Shown here: positions 1-8,185 of the stretch, piece by piece | Numbering within the stretch: position 1 is the stretch's first letter | How the letters are laid out: each line of letters begins with the position of its first letter | Assembly (NCBI GenBank): GCA_012963895.1 | Contig: DTUW01000057.1 | Location: 1 to 8,472, forward strand | DNA length: 8,472 bases | Origin: Campylobacterales bacterium | Lineage (GTDB): Bacteria > Campylobacterota > Campylobacteria > Campylobacterales > Thiovulaceae | Direction of reading: 5' to 3' | Translations under genes and position numbers: made by a program | The notes under the pieces: generated by a model | The model's database searches: none | What the model was told of the DNA's origin: nothing | The model's input: only the letters and a program-made list of their open reading frames with translations

Positions 1-1109
1 CTTTTTTCATAGAACTCCTTACGAAACTTGGAAAACTCCCCCCGTTGTATTGCTTTTCTCGCTTCTTTCATCAAACTCATATAGTAATAGAGATTATGGA
101 TAGTAGCTAATCTGATATAGGTTATCTCTTTTGCTCTATAAAGATGGTTCAAATATCCCCGTGAGTAGTTGCGACATGTATAGCAGTTACAAGCAGAATC
201 GATAGGAGTGTCATCTCTTTTGTATTTAGCCGACTTTATACTAAGTCGCCCAAAGGTGGTAAAAAGAGTTCCATTTCTTGCATTACGAGTAGGCATCACA
301 CAATCGAACATATCTACCCCGCGATAGATATTCTCTATCAAGTCCTCAGGAGTTCCAACTCCCATCAAATATCTAGGTTTATTCTTTGGCATAAATTGGG
401 TTGTCCATTCCACTATCTCATACATAACCTCATTAGGCTCTCCTACACTCAATCCACCAATTGCAAATCCATCAAAGTCCAATCCAACCAACTGGTGGGC
501 TGATACCTTTCTCATCTCCTTATCTGTTCCACCTTGAATAATTGCAAATAGATTTTGGGACAGACCTATCCCCTTCTCTCTTTTGTGGGTCTGGTATTTC
601 AAACTCCTAATAGCCCATTTGGTCGTCCTCTGAACAGATTGGAAAATTCTCTCTTTTGTAGCAGGTAGAGCGATGAGGTCGTCAAGCACCATCATAATAT
701 CGCTATTTAGAGAGTTCTGAATATCTATCACTTTTTCAGGGGTAAAGTAGTGTTTAGAACCATCTATATGGCTTTTGAAGTGGATTCCATTATCATCAGT
801 CTTAGAATCTTTGAGGGAAAATGCTTGAAACCCTCCGCTATCGGTTAAAAAACTTTTATGAAACTTTGTCCAATTGTGAAGCCCTCCAAACTCTTCAACT
901 ATTTCAGGGGTCGGTCTTAGATAGAGATGGTAGGTGTTTGCTAATATGATGTCGGGCTGGATATACTGCTCCAAATCGATACTATCCAACCCCTTGATAG
1001 CCCCAGCAGTTCCAACAGGCATAAATACTGGGGTTTCAATAGTGCTATGGGCTGTCTTTATTACTCCATAGCGACTTTTTCCATCTTCTGCTAATACTCG
1101 AAATTCCAT
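1..1109 (-). CDS. tgt: Queuine/preQ1 tRNA-guanine transglycosylase (3' end cut by window edge)
   Basis: The enzyme swaps guanine-34 of GUN-anticodon tRNAs for preQ1, a cytoplasmic step in queuosine synthesis. The reading frame is open for 369 codons and runs off the left edge. Bacterial Tgt is usually about 370-380 residues, so only a few are missing. Visible family marks are LTDSGGFQAFSL (D90, base-binding acid), FAIGGLSVGE (216-224), DMFDCVMPTRNARNG with the predicted nucleophile D269, and the zinc site C307-x-C309-x2-C312 with H338. The DDNGIHFKSHIDG segment (105-117) looks like the campylobacterotal form. The start is the ATG 4 bp after the accC stop. No Shine-Dalgarno is visible there, so translation is probably coupled to accC. 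Identification is secure; the roles of individual residues are taken from the family. Confidence 0.96.
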   Translation of the reverse strand, partial: MEFRVLAEDGKSRYGVIKTAHSTIETPVFMPVGTAGAIKGLDSIDLEQYIQPDIILANTYHLYLRPTPEIVEEFGGLHNWTKFHKSFLTDSGGFQAFSLKDSKTDDNGIHFKSHIDGSKHYFTPEKVIDIQNSLNSDIMMVLDDLIALPATKERIFQSVQRTTKWAIRSLKYQTHKREKGIGLSQNLFAIIQGGTDKEMRKVSAHQLVGLDFDGFAIGGLSVGEPNEVMYEIVEWTTQFMPKNKPRYLMGVGTPEDLIENIYRGVDMFDCVMPTRNARNGTLFTTFGRLSIKSAKYKRDDTPIDSACNCYTCRNYSRGYLNHLYRAKEITYIRLATIHNLYYYMSLMKEARKAIQRGEFSKFRKEFYEK

Positions 1110-1113
1110 ATAT

Positions 1114-2460
1114 CTAATTGGTGTAGTTTTTTTCTAAATATTTGGTATCAAACTGGTTATTTACAAAATCTGGATTTTTCAAGATGGATTTATGAAAATC
1201 GATAGTCGTTTTTATTCCAGAAACTTGGAACTCATCTAATGCTCTTAACATTTTTCTAATTGCTTTCTCTCTATTTTCACTATGGACTATCAATTTTGCA
1301 ATCATAGAATCATAGTAAGGAGGGACTATATAGTCCTGATATACATGGGTATCCACCCTAACATCTTTACCACCCGGGACTATCCATTTAGAGACTTTAC
1401 CCGGAGAGGGGATAAAGTTTTTAGAATCCTCAGCAGTAATCCGACACTCTATTGCATGTCCTTTCAATTCCACCTCATCTTGCGATGGTAGTTTTTCACC
1501 CTCTGCAACCTTTATCATAAGTTCTACAATATCAAACCCACTAACCATCTCGCTAATAGTGTGTTCAACTTGGAGCCGAGTATTCATCTCCATAAAATAG
1601 TAGTTCAAATCACTATCTACGAGAAATTCAAAAGTTCCAGCCCCTTCATACTGAATATACTTAGTAGCTTCAATAGCCGATTGTTGAATAGCTGAACGGG
1701 TCTCATCGTCAAGTAGAATAGCGGGGGTCTCTTCGATTAGTTTCTGATGTCGTCTTTGGAGAGAACAATCCCGCTCCCCTAAGTGGATAACATTTCCATA
1801 GGAGTCGGCGATGATTTGGACTTCAACATGGCGAGGATTCTTGATATATTTCTCCATGTATATCCGTCCATCACCAAAAGCACTAACCGCCTCAGATTCA
1901 GCAGCGAGAAAAGAATTCTCCATTTGAGACTCATCTTCAACCACTCTCATGCCTCGACCACCACCACCGGCGGCAGCTTTCAAAATTACAGGGTAGCCAA
2001 TCTCTTTTGCCCTCTCTTTTGCTTCTTGAACCCCCTTCAAAGCTCCATCTGAACCGGGAATTACAGGAATACCCGCCTTGACCATTACATCTTTTGCTTT
2101 ACTTTTGTCGCTCATCAGTGCCATAGTTTCAGGGCGAGGACCAATAAATTTGATATTGTGGTGGTTGCAAATTTCTGCAAAAGATTGATTTTCACTCAAA
2201 AATCCATAACCGGGAAAAATTGCATCTGAGTTGGTAATTTCAGCAGCACTAATAATAGCTGGGATATTTAGGTAACTGTCGGAACTTTTCGCCCCTCCAA
2301 TACAGATTGCAATATCTGCCTGTTTCACATATATAGCATCTCTATCTGCGGTGGAATAGACTACCACCGCCTCTTTTCCCATCTCTTTTATAGTTCTTAA
2401 AGCTCGTAATGCAATTTCTCCCCTATTGGCGATAAGAATTCTATTTATCTTTTTTCCCAT
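1114..2460 (-). CDS. accC: Biotin carboxylase subunit of acetyl-CoA carboxylase
   Basis: It carboxylates the biotin on AccB using ATP and bicarbonate, the first half-reaction of malonyl-CoA formation for fatty-acid synthesis. The protein is 448 residues, the usual length (E. coli about 449). Order of parts: N-terminal carboxylase domain beginning RILIANRGEIALR (8-20); ATP-grasp domain with lysine K161 before the glycine loop AGGGGRGM (164-171); GERDCSLQRRHQKLIEE (228-244); catalytic segment EMNTRLQVEH (291-300); C-terminal domain with HAIECRITAED (335-345). The expected active-site residues E291, N293, R295 and R340 are all present. HTISEM in place of the more widespread HPVTEM fits Campylobacterota. 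It begins 2 bp after the accB stop, with only a weak GAG upstream, so translational coupling is likely. accA and accD are not in the window. Confidence 0.98.
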   Translation of the reverse strand: MGKKINRILIANRGEIALRALRTIKEMGKEAVVVYSTADRDAIYVKQADIAICIGGAKSSDSYLNIPAIISAAEITNSDAIFPGYGFLSENQSFAEICNHHNIKFIGPRPETMALMSDKSKAKDVMVKAGIPVIPGSDGALKGVQEAKERAKEIGYPVILKAAAGGGGRGMRVVEDESQMENSFLAAESEAVSAFGDGRIYMEKYIKNPRHVEVQIIADSYGNVIHLGERDCSLQRRHQKLIEETPAILLDDETRSAIQQSAIEATKYIQYEGAGTFEFLVDSDLNYYFMEMNTRLQVEHTISEMVSGFDIVELMIKVAEGEKLPSQDEVELKGHAIECRITAEDSKNFIPSPGKVSKWIVPGGKDVRVDTHVYQDYIVPPYYDSMIAKLIVHSENREKAIRKMLRALDEFQVSGIKTTIDFHKSILKNPDFVNNQFDTKYLEKNYTN

Positions 2461-2462
2461 CG

Positions 2463-2921
2463 TTATAGCTTCTCAACCTCAAATATAGGAGTTCCATACT
2501 CGACAGGCTGTCCATCTTCTACGAGAACTTTTAAAATTTTGCAATCAAATTCAGCTTCCCACTCATTCATTATCTTCATAGCTTCAAGGATTGCGATGGT
2601 TTGCCCCTTAGACACCTTATCCCCAACATTGACAAATCGCGGAGCATTTGGAGCTGGGGCAGCATAAAAAGTCCCAACCATTGGGGAATTTAGGGTAACT
2701 ATTACCCTATCATCTGATGAGGTGGTGCTATCGGTATTGGCAGGGGTTTCAGGTTGTGAAATCTCTTCTGCCTCCACAGCCTTTGGAGGTTTGCTCTCCA
2801 CTACCACCTCATCTCTCCCCTTTTCAACAGTTATCTCAAACTCTCCATTTTTTATCTCAACTTTTGATATGTTGCTCTCATTGACAATCCATATCAACTC
2901 TTTTATCTCTTCAAAGTTCAT
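2463..2921 (-). CDS. accB: Biotin carboxyl carrier protein of acetyl-CoA carboxylase
   Basis: This small cytoplasmic protein carries biotin between biotin carboxylase and the carboxyltransferase. It has 152 residues, normal for the family. Residues 1-35 form the N-terminal region (MNFEEIKELIWIVNESNISK). Residues 36-72 are a flexible linker rich in P, E, T and S. Residues 73-152 are the biotinyl domain. The biotin attachment motif EAMKIMNEW is intact, with K116 as the modified lysine. SPMVGTFYAAPAPNAP (79-94) precedes it and should contain the 'thumb' segment typical of AccB rather than of other biotinyl proteins. The ATG is preceded by GGAG with a 7-nt gap. It is the first gene of accB-accC-tgt. 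Confidence 0.97.
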   Translation of the reverse strand: MNFEEIKELIWIVNESNISKVEIKNGEFEITVEKGRDEVVVESKPPKAVEAEEISQPETPANTDSTTSSDDRVIVTLNSPMVGTFYAAPAPNAPRFVNVGDKVSKGQTIAILEAMKIMNEWEAEFDCKILKVLVEDGQPVEYGTPIFEVEKL

Positions 2922-2928
2922 AAATCTT

Positions 2929-2932
2929 CTCC
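2929..2932 (-). promoter_or_regulatory. Shine-Dalgarno site of accB
   Basis: GGAG lies 7 nt before the accB ATG at 2921. It fixes the start and shows that accB, unlike the two genes after it, has its own ribosome binding site. Confidence 0.75.
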
Positions 2933-2954
2933 AAATAGTAATTACAAACTCTGA

Positions 2955-2960
2955 ATTATA
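2955..2960 (-). promoter_or_regulatory. Probable -10 box for accB-accC-tgt
   Basis: A perfect TATAAT immediately follows the TAG stop of the multihaem cytochrome and reads as TAGTATAAT. It lies 33 bp before the accB start, leaving room for a transcript start near 2948 and a leader of about 27 nt. No good -35 hexamer is visible 16-18 bp upstream. That is common for campylobacterotal housekeeping promoters, which rely on an extended -10 and A/T periodicity. The call rests on sequence match and position only. Confidence 0.5.
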
Positions 2961-5324
2961 CTATTGCTTATATTTCTCTTTGAAAAATCTCCAACACCAG
3001 AGAAAACCACCAATAGCAAGAATTGCAATAACTCCTATCTGAATCCAAGCCGATATTTTGATTGATTTTTCCAATATCTCTCCGTGTTCTTTATTGTCAA
3101 TTTCGACATTTCCATATTTAGCAATATGGCTCATTAGGTCAATTGCTATATCACCCTCAGGGATAGATTTATGACAACTTAGACATACCCCCCGTCTATC
3201 AAGTTTCGAAAGTTGTTCAGAGTTTAAAGGCTGAGAGAGTTTGAAGTGGTGTCCTACTGTTTGCAATTGGGTTCCATTTTCATCTATAAATTTAGACCAA
3301 TCCATATGTAGATTAGGGATAGCTTCAATCTGAGTTGAAGGATTTTCTGTTCCAAAGATTTCAGCTACATAAGATTTTGATGGGTCGCTATATAGCTTAC
3401 CTCCATTGATTCCAAGTCCCATAGCTTTTGGGTCTGTATGACAACTTTCACAACTTCTCGACTCTTTTTGGATAGTGTGAGGTTGGACAGGAGCCATATC
3501 TATTGCAATCTGCCCATCTTTTCCACCACCTTCAACATTTGGAATTTTGAAGATGTGATTTTTCAATAGAGCTTTTCCATCTTTGCCAATAACTGTTATC
3601 GTAGTTTGACAGCCCGGAATAGTTGGAGATATTCTCCCCTCTCCATTTTGAGATAGTGCTGGATTTTCCCATCTCAGATAGGAACGACTTTCTGATATTT
3701 TCCCATCGATGAGGTATTTTCGTAAGTCGCCTCTCATGTCTCCTGTTGTCCCGTGTATATCGTGGTCGTGTGAAGCTTTCAACCAATCTACATGTTGTTT
3801 TCCATCTGAATAGTCTATTTTGACATGGCAACCATAACATTGAGGAGCCCAAGTGGCATGGCAGGTGTAACACTCCAATTTTTCCATATGTTCCGGAATT
3901 GTCTCCATTGCCACCTTTCCACTTTGGGATAGCTTTCCTTCTTGTGCTAACTTTTTCAATGGTTGTAGATTTATATCTTTACCACTTGCTAAATGGACGG
4001 TGATACTATTATTTTTCTCTCGAACTACATTGGTTAAAGGATTTCCACGAGCTGATAATAGATACCCCTCTTTTGGTTCGTAGACTGTTCCCATCTTTAA
4101 ATAGGATTTCAAATCTTTGGTTACCCCTCTTCCCTGTTGAGGCAAATCTCTCCCAAATTCGTCTGAATATCCGAGAGGCAATTCCCAAGGATATTTTTTA
4201 GTTGTTCCGTGGCAATCTTGACACTCAATTTCAACAGCTCCTAAATTCGTTCCAATATTTAGACCATCTCCATGAACATCTGATGAGGTGTGGCAATCTT
4301 GGCACAACATACCTTTTTTAAAGTGTATATCAGATTGAAGGTGAATATATCTTTTTCCGTGTAGTTTCTTTTGTCCGTTGCCCTCTTCATCAAACGGCGA
4401 GTTATAACCACTCTCCATTAGCCCCTGATAGGACACTCCTATTCTCTTACCTCTATTATGACAACTATTACAACTCTCGACAGGGATACCTGAATAGTTT
4501 TGGTCGTGAATTTGGACTTTTGTTTTTCTACTCGATTGAAGTGAATGGACTAAGAGATGACCAGGGGTCTTTGGAATAGACTTATCCTCACCCTCGTAAA
4601 TACCAGAGTTGGAATATGGAATATGACAAGAAGCACAACCTAAACCGCGATAGTCTCCGAAACTCTTTCGAGAGTCTCCTTTCATACCAGTATGACATCT
4701 CAAACACTCTTGACGGAGATAGGTATATACGGCTAATTGTGGATTCTTTTCCACCTCATCGGCTGTTGGAGCTTCTGGTAAATCTTTCATCTCTTTCGGG
4801 AATACTTGTGGTTCGAGTTTTTTCAACTCCTCCATATATTTAATATATTTTTCACTCCCTAGCTTCTTGTGAATATCCATATTTTCAGTATGGTGATAGT
4901 TTCCTATATTATGCTTATATCCATTTAATCCACCAAATCCCCACAATGCTCCTTGAATCTTTCCAGCCTCTGACATCATTAAAGAGCTGTATTGAGCTTC
5001 AACCTGTTGAGGGTGGCAGATACCACAAGTATTCTTATTTATCCACGGGGAGGTAGGTGAAGGATAGAACTCCTTAGGTCCTTTATGATTTGTAAAATAT
5101 TCAACAGTCCCGTTATGGGCTTGTTCTTTGTTTTCTGCATCAGGATTCCCGCCGTGGCATACAATACAATCATTCTTAGGATACCCAGCTTTCTTAGCTA
5201 TTCTATATATAGCCTTCATCATTTTGGAATTTGGGTCTTTTATAGGTTCAATACCTTGATGACAATTTAGACACGAATTTGCTGATAGCAGTGTTGAAAA
5301 TAGAAACAGAAATATATAGAACAT
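2961..5324 (-). CDS. Membrane-anchored periplasmic dodecahaem cytochrome c
   Basis: This is a probable respiratory electron carrier or oxidoreductase of unknown substrate. The 787-residue protein starts with a signal peptide (MFYIFLFLFSTLLSA, cleavage near residue 15). It has twelve CxxCH haem c sites, with first cysteines at 18, 53, 100, 207, 230, 285, 341, 368, 485, 496, 624 and 714. One hydrophobic segment at about 759-780 is followed by the basic tail RFFKEKYKQ, so the haem part should face the periplasm, anchored in the inner membrane. Two stretches lack haem sites (about 104-206 and 501-623). Histidines such as H144/H145 and H692/H693 could be distal ligands. I chose the ATG at 5324 over a TTG at 5345 because AAGGAG sits 6 nt before it and the signal peptide then begins properly. 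I do not recognise a named enzyme: neither the CX15CH site of MccA nor the CxxCK site of NrfA is present. Confidence 0.93.
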   Translation of the reverse strand: MFYIFLFLFSTLLSANSCLNCHQGIEPIKDPNSKMMKAIYRIAKKAGYPKNDCIVCHGGNPDAENKEQAHNGTVEYFTNHKGPKEFYPSPTSPWINKNTCGICHPQQVEAQYSSLMMSEAGKIQGALWGFGGLNGYKHNIGNYHHTENMDIHKKLGSEKYIKYMEELKKLEPQVFPKEMKDLPEAPTADEVEKNPQLAVYTYLRQECLRCHTGMKGDSRKSFGDYRGLGCASCHIPYSNSGIYEGEDKSIPKTPGHLLVHSLQSSRKTKVQIHDQNYSGIPVESCNSCHNRGKRIGVSYQGLMESGYNSPFDEEGNGQKKLHGKRYIHLQSDIHFKKGMLCQDCHTSSDVHGDGLNIGTNLGAVEIECQDCHGTTKKYPWELPLGYSDEFGRDLPQQGRGVTKDLKSYLKMGTVYEPKEGYLLSARGNPLTNVVREKNNSITVHLASGKDINLQPLKKLAQEGKLSQSGKVAMETIPEHMEKLECYTCHATWAPQCYGCHVKIDYSDGKQHVDWLKASHDHDIHGTTGDMRGDLRKYLIDGKISESRSYLRWENPALSQNGEGRISPTIPGCQTTITVIGKDGKALLKNHIFKIPNVEGGGKDGQIAIDMAPVQPHTIQKESRSCESCHTDPKAMGLGINGGKLYSDPSKSYVAEIFGTENPSTQIEAIPNLHMDWSKFIDENGTQLQTVGHHFKLSQPLNSEQLSKLDRRGVCLSCHKSIPEGDIAIDLMSHIAKYGNVEIDNKEHGEILEKSIKISAWIQIGVIAILAIGGFLWCWRFFKEKYKQ

Positions 5325-5330
5325 TGCAAT

Positions 5331-5336
5331 CTCCTT
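5331..5336 (-). promoter_or_regulatory. Strong Shine-Dalgarno site of the dodecahaem cytochrome
   Basis: AAGGAG is separated by 6 nt from the ATG at 5324. It lies within the 14-bp gap after the stop of the preceding gene and decides the start. The longer TTG-initiated reading would place this site inside the coding sequence. Confidence 0.8.
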
Positions 5337-5338
5337 TT

Positions 5339-7891
5339 TTACCAATCTACTCGTCGATGAGGTAGTTTCAAGGACTTATTCAAAATATCGACAGCTACCC
5401 CGTCCCCTTCATCGTCTGAATTTGTAACTTTGAATTCCTCTTCATCTTCTTTATAAAAACCTACTTCAAAATTACCTCTTGTAAGGTTTGTATCGTATTT
5501 GTTATACAACAGATATTGAGGTGCTTCAACTTCAATTATATAGCTTCTATTCCACCCTTCTGGGTCATTGAGAGAAATTCTATTTTTCTCTATGTCCAAT
5601 TTGGAATCACTAGGCGGAATTAGTTCTATTCTATTATCAAAAATCTTATTAGCGATAATATCACGATGCCAATGAGGTTCGAAACTCGCCTTGCCAAAAT
5701 TTGGATACTTTTCTGGTTCATCTAAATAGACCTCGTAGATATATGGAACAGACAAACTACTCTTAGTCGTCTCTCTATCTTCTACTACCATTCTTGCATA
5801 TAGAAAAAGTAAATCCCCTGCTACTGAGGAGCTGTATTCGAAATTCTCTACCTCCAAGTTTTCGGCAATCTTTACTTGTATAGGACTGACAGGTCTATTA
5901 GTTTCTCTTTTGAAATTTAGGTATAGAGTGGTTTGGTATCTCCCTTTTTCCACTATCTGATTTTTGGAGATAGATTTCTGGATATTCAAAACACTATCCC
6001 TAATAGGTATCTCTTTTTGCTCTCCATCAAAGAGAACCATAGTAATATCTTTCGATTTGCTCTCAACTTCAAGAGGTATAGAGAGATTTATATCTTCACT
6101 ATAACACTCTTTGAAAAAGTTTTCAACTATCTGATTTTCGCTATTTACAGCCTGAATATCTATCGTGATAGTTCCATTCATCTCATTGAGTTGATTTGCA
6201 ATATAGGTATATCCTTGTAGTGAATTGTCCAATTTACTATTTACAATAAGTTTTGCTATTGCAAATTTCACAATTTTAGAAGCAGGTTTTATATATCGAA
6301 CCTCATCAGGGGTATCATTCCTATCTATATTGGCGAATTCATATCCCGCCTTTTCGGATAGTGTGAAATTTACCTCTCCTATTTCACTATATTTGAGAGA
6401 GGTTGAACTCTCTCCATTTTTAAACTCTACTTTTTCATCTCCGCTAAGTTTTCCCAATTTGCACCCTGCTTTTAGTTCGCGATACTCCAAATCCAAAGAT
6501 GAAAGATTGGTTTCATTGTAATTAGAAACAATAGAGTTTTTACCATTTTCTGCTAATGCAATTAGAAAAAAGTTTTTTCCAGCCTTAACCTCATCAACAG
6601 CCTCTAAATGGAAATGGTCGGGGCGGATTGCAAAATGGTCTTTTGAATAGAACTCTTTCCCTCCATATTCGATTTTGACCCGAACATCTTGGGAAACTTG
6701 ATTTGATAAAAATGTAACTATTTTGGAGTGGGTTTCTCCAAAGTCGATAGATTGCTTTTCAACTCCATCAACTCCAACCAAAGAAACTTGGATAGGTTTA
6801 TCCAATTCGAAATCTTCAACTGGTTGAAGAGGTAAATCTCCACCATCAACACAATAGACCTTTTTGAAATTGAATTTTTGAGATTTTTCAACCCATAATT
6901 TTGTATGACCATTTACAAATCTGAACATATAGGCTTTACGAGGGTTTATCTCATCTAAGCTCCAAAACTCTCCTGTGATGTCTTTCTCAATAAAGTCATC
7001 TCGAATCTTTTCAAGTTCTACAATTTTTGGAAGTCTTTTACCTTTGGATTGACAAAATAGTTTTGCATTGCTCCATCTCATTTGTGTATCGTAGTAAATT
7101 CCTGAAATTTTGGATTTCTTATTATCTATCTCTTTGAATGCCTCTACATCTATTTTGAGATTAAATTTTTCACCTGCTATCTTTGTTGATATGGTTTCAT
7201 TTTTAGAATTGATGTCATATATAGAGAATTTGTATATCAAATCGCCGGAGTTTTCAGAAGCGACACCTGAAACATCACTTTGATATTTGTGGGAATTTGG
7301 TTTAACAATATTGAAATTTTTCCCACTATCTATAAATTTACCCTTTGTAATAAATAGTCCAGAAAAATCGACTCCCGTTTTTAGTTCCAAATCTCCATCA
7401 ACAAACATATTAGCCGAAATCTTTGAACCTTGATTGACAATAAGCCCACCGCCATAAACTCCTAAAAATAGGTCTGACGGGCTACCGTTATAATTTATCT
7501 TTACATTGCTACCTATATATATCTTTTTAGCAAATATTGAAACTTTTCCAGATAGAACAATTTGGCTGTTGTCTTCAATTCTCAACTCATCATAAAAATA
7601 GCTACCAGCAGATATTTCCATTCTGCTATGGAATTTCGCAGAGCAACTAGATAGACCAAAAGAAAAGATATGACCAAATCTAAATCTAAACATATCAGAA
7701 CATTTATTTTCATTTTTAATAAATGGACTTGTGATATTGACATCAAACCCTATCTTTGAAATTACTTCTGTATCTGATTTACATTCGCTATCCAGAACCA
7801 AATCATTTTTATAATAGAAATCTCTATATCCACATATATAAGCTTGGACAAATTGAGAGACCAAAATCAACAAAAATATATACTTTTTCAT
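5339..7891 (-). CDS. Exported MshQ/DUF6701-like surface protein with DUF1566-like insertion
   Basis: This is a predicted exported 850-residue protein, probably a surface or type IV pilus-associated component. MKKYIFLLILVSQFVQA is a clear signal peptide. Residues about 90-195 are short beta-strand repeats (INYNGSPSDLFLGVYGGGL, then IVNQGSKISANMFVDGDLEL) matching the beta-helix-like front half of MshQ-type proteins. Residues 220-250 (STKIAGEKFNLKI), HFAIRPDHFHLEAV (419-432), SLKYSEIGEVNFTL (498-511) and NDTPDEVRYI (525-534) follow the DUF6701 pattern. The C-terminus HRRVDW resembles the usual end of campylobacterotal relatives. Residues about 265-350 look like a DUF1566/Lcl domain: WSNAKLFCQSKGKRLPKIVEL, then FWS, ending YCVDGG, with C280 and C347 a likely disulfide. 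An in-frame ATG at 7900 would add three residues; 7891 gives the cleaner signal peptide. The family assignment is from memory of its motifs and the exact function is unknown. Confidence 0.8.
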   Translation of the reverse strand: MKKYIFLLILVSQFVQAYICGYRDFYYKNDLVLDSECKSDTEVISKIGFDVNITSPFIKNENKCSDMFRFRFGHIFSFGLSSCSAKFHSRMEISAGSYFYDELRIEDNSQIVLSGKVSIFAKKIYIGSNVKINYNGSPSDLFLGVYGGGLIVNQGSKISANMFVDGDLELKTGVDFSGLFITKGKFIDSGKNFNIVKPNSHKYQSDVSGVASENSGDLIYKFSIYDINSKNETISTKIAGEKFNLKIDVEAFKEIDNKKSKISGIYYDTQMRWSNAKLFCQSKGKRLPKIVELEKIRDDFIEKDITGEFWSLDEINPRKAYMFRFVNGHTKLWVEKSQKFNFKKVYCVDGGDLPLQPVEDFELDKPIQVSLVGVDGVEKQSIDFGETHSKIVTFLSNQVSQDVRVKIEYGGKEFYSKDHFAIRPDHFHLEAVDEVKAGKNFFLIALAENGKNSIVSNYNETNLSSLDLEYRELKAGCKLGKLSGDEKVEFKNGESSTSLKYSEIGEVNFTLSEKAGYEFANIDRNDTPDEVRYIKPASKIVKFAIAKLIVNSKLDNSLQGYTYIANQLNEMNGTITIDIQAVNSENQIVENFFKECYSEDINLSIPLEVESKSKDITMVLFDGEQKEIPIRDSVLNIQKSISKNQIVEKGRYQTTLYLNFKRETNRPVSPIQVKIAENLEVENFEYSSSVAGDLLFLYARMVVEDRETTKSSLSVPYIYEVYLDEPEKYPNFGKASFEPHWHRDIIANKIFDNRIELIPPSDSKLDIEKNRISLNDPEGWNRSYIIEVEAPQYLLYNKYDTNLTRGNFEVGFYKEDEEEFKVTNSDDEGDGVAVDILNKSLKLPHRRVDW

Positions 7892-7950
7892 CTTTCCCAT
7901 TCCAATAGGTTTTTGTCCATACTATCGAAATTGGAAATTTGATATATAAG

Positions 7951-7960
7951 ATATATATAC
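7951..7960 (-). promoter_or_regulatory. Possible proximal -10 region of the MshQ-like gene
   Basis: GTATATATAT on the minus strand, preceded by TTA, lies about 60 bp before the start at 7891. The region is so A/T-rich that TATA-like words are expected by chance, and no -35 hexamer stands out. Confidence 0.22.
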
Positions 7961-7980
7961 TAATTTCTGGATTTAAGAAA

Positions 7981-8087
7981 CAGCCCAATTTTTGCCTTGC
8001 TCCAATAGGGGGCAAACCACATTTTTAACACTTCAAAATCTCCGTATATTGGAAAGTTTGAAAAATTTAAGTTTCAGACCAATTTTT
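7981..8087 (+). repeat. Two copies of CAGNCCAATTTTT
   Basis: CAGCCCAATTTTT at 7981-7993 and CAGACCAATTTTT at 8075-8087 differ at one of 13 positions. A third, shorter match CCCAATTTTT lies at 8248-8257. All are in the non-coding stretch. They may be remnants of a duplicated segment or binding sites; nothing else supports either view. Confidence 0.4.
7997..8015 (-). repeat. Small G/C-containing stem-loop in the non-coding region
   Basis: On the + strand TTGCTCC (7997-8003) pairs with GGGGCAA (8009-8015), with one G-T pair, around the loop AATAG. It is the most G/C-rich spot in an otherwise A/T-rich stretch and lies about 105 bp upstream of the MshQ-like start. There is no following T-run in the minus direction, so it does not read as a terminator of a minus-strand transcript. 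It could be a leader RNA hairpin if transcription starts further upstream. Confidence 0.35.
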
Positions 8088-8185
8088 AGGATTTTCCAGC
8101 TCTTGTTTTGTTCCAAAAATTCCTATTTTTTACTGGAAATTTTTAAGTTTAGAGGTAAAAATATGACCTTTCCAAGCAAAAGACC

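Noticed and set aside
3532..3873. Minus-strand 113-codon frame inside the cytochrome gene
   Set aside because: It lies wholly within the dodecahaem cytochrome in another frame, and the cytochrome frame has intact haem motifs throughout.
5325..5345. TTG start at 5345 giving the cytochrome a longer N-terminus that overlaps the preceding gene
   Set aside because: It would put the strong AAGGAG site inside the coding sequence and add a charged stretch ahead of a complete signal peptide. The ATG at 5324 is better on both counts.
7888..7920. Ten-codon upstream frame (MDKNLLEWER) whose TGA overlaps the MshQ-like ATG as ATGA
   Set aside because: There is no Shine-Dalgarno before its ATG and no repeated codons typical of a leader peptide; such short overlaps arise easily by chance.
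7824..8015. Minus-strand 63-codon frame overlapping the signal peptide of the MshQ-like protein
   Set aside because: It overlaps a well-supported gene in another frame and has no start signals.
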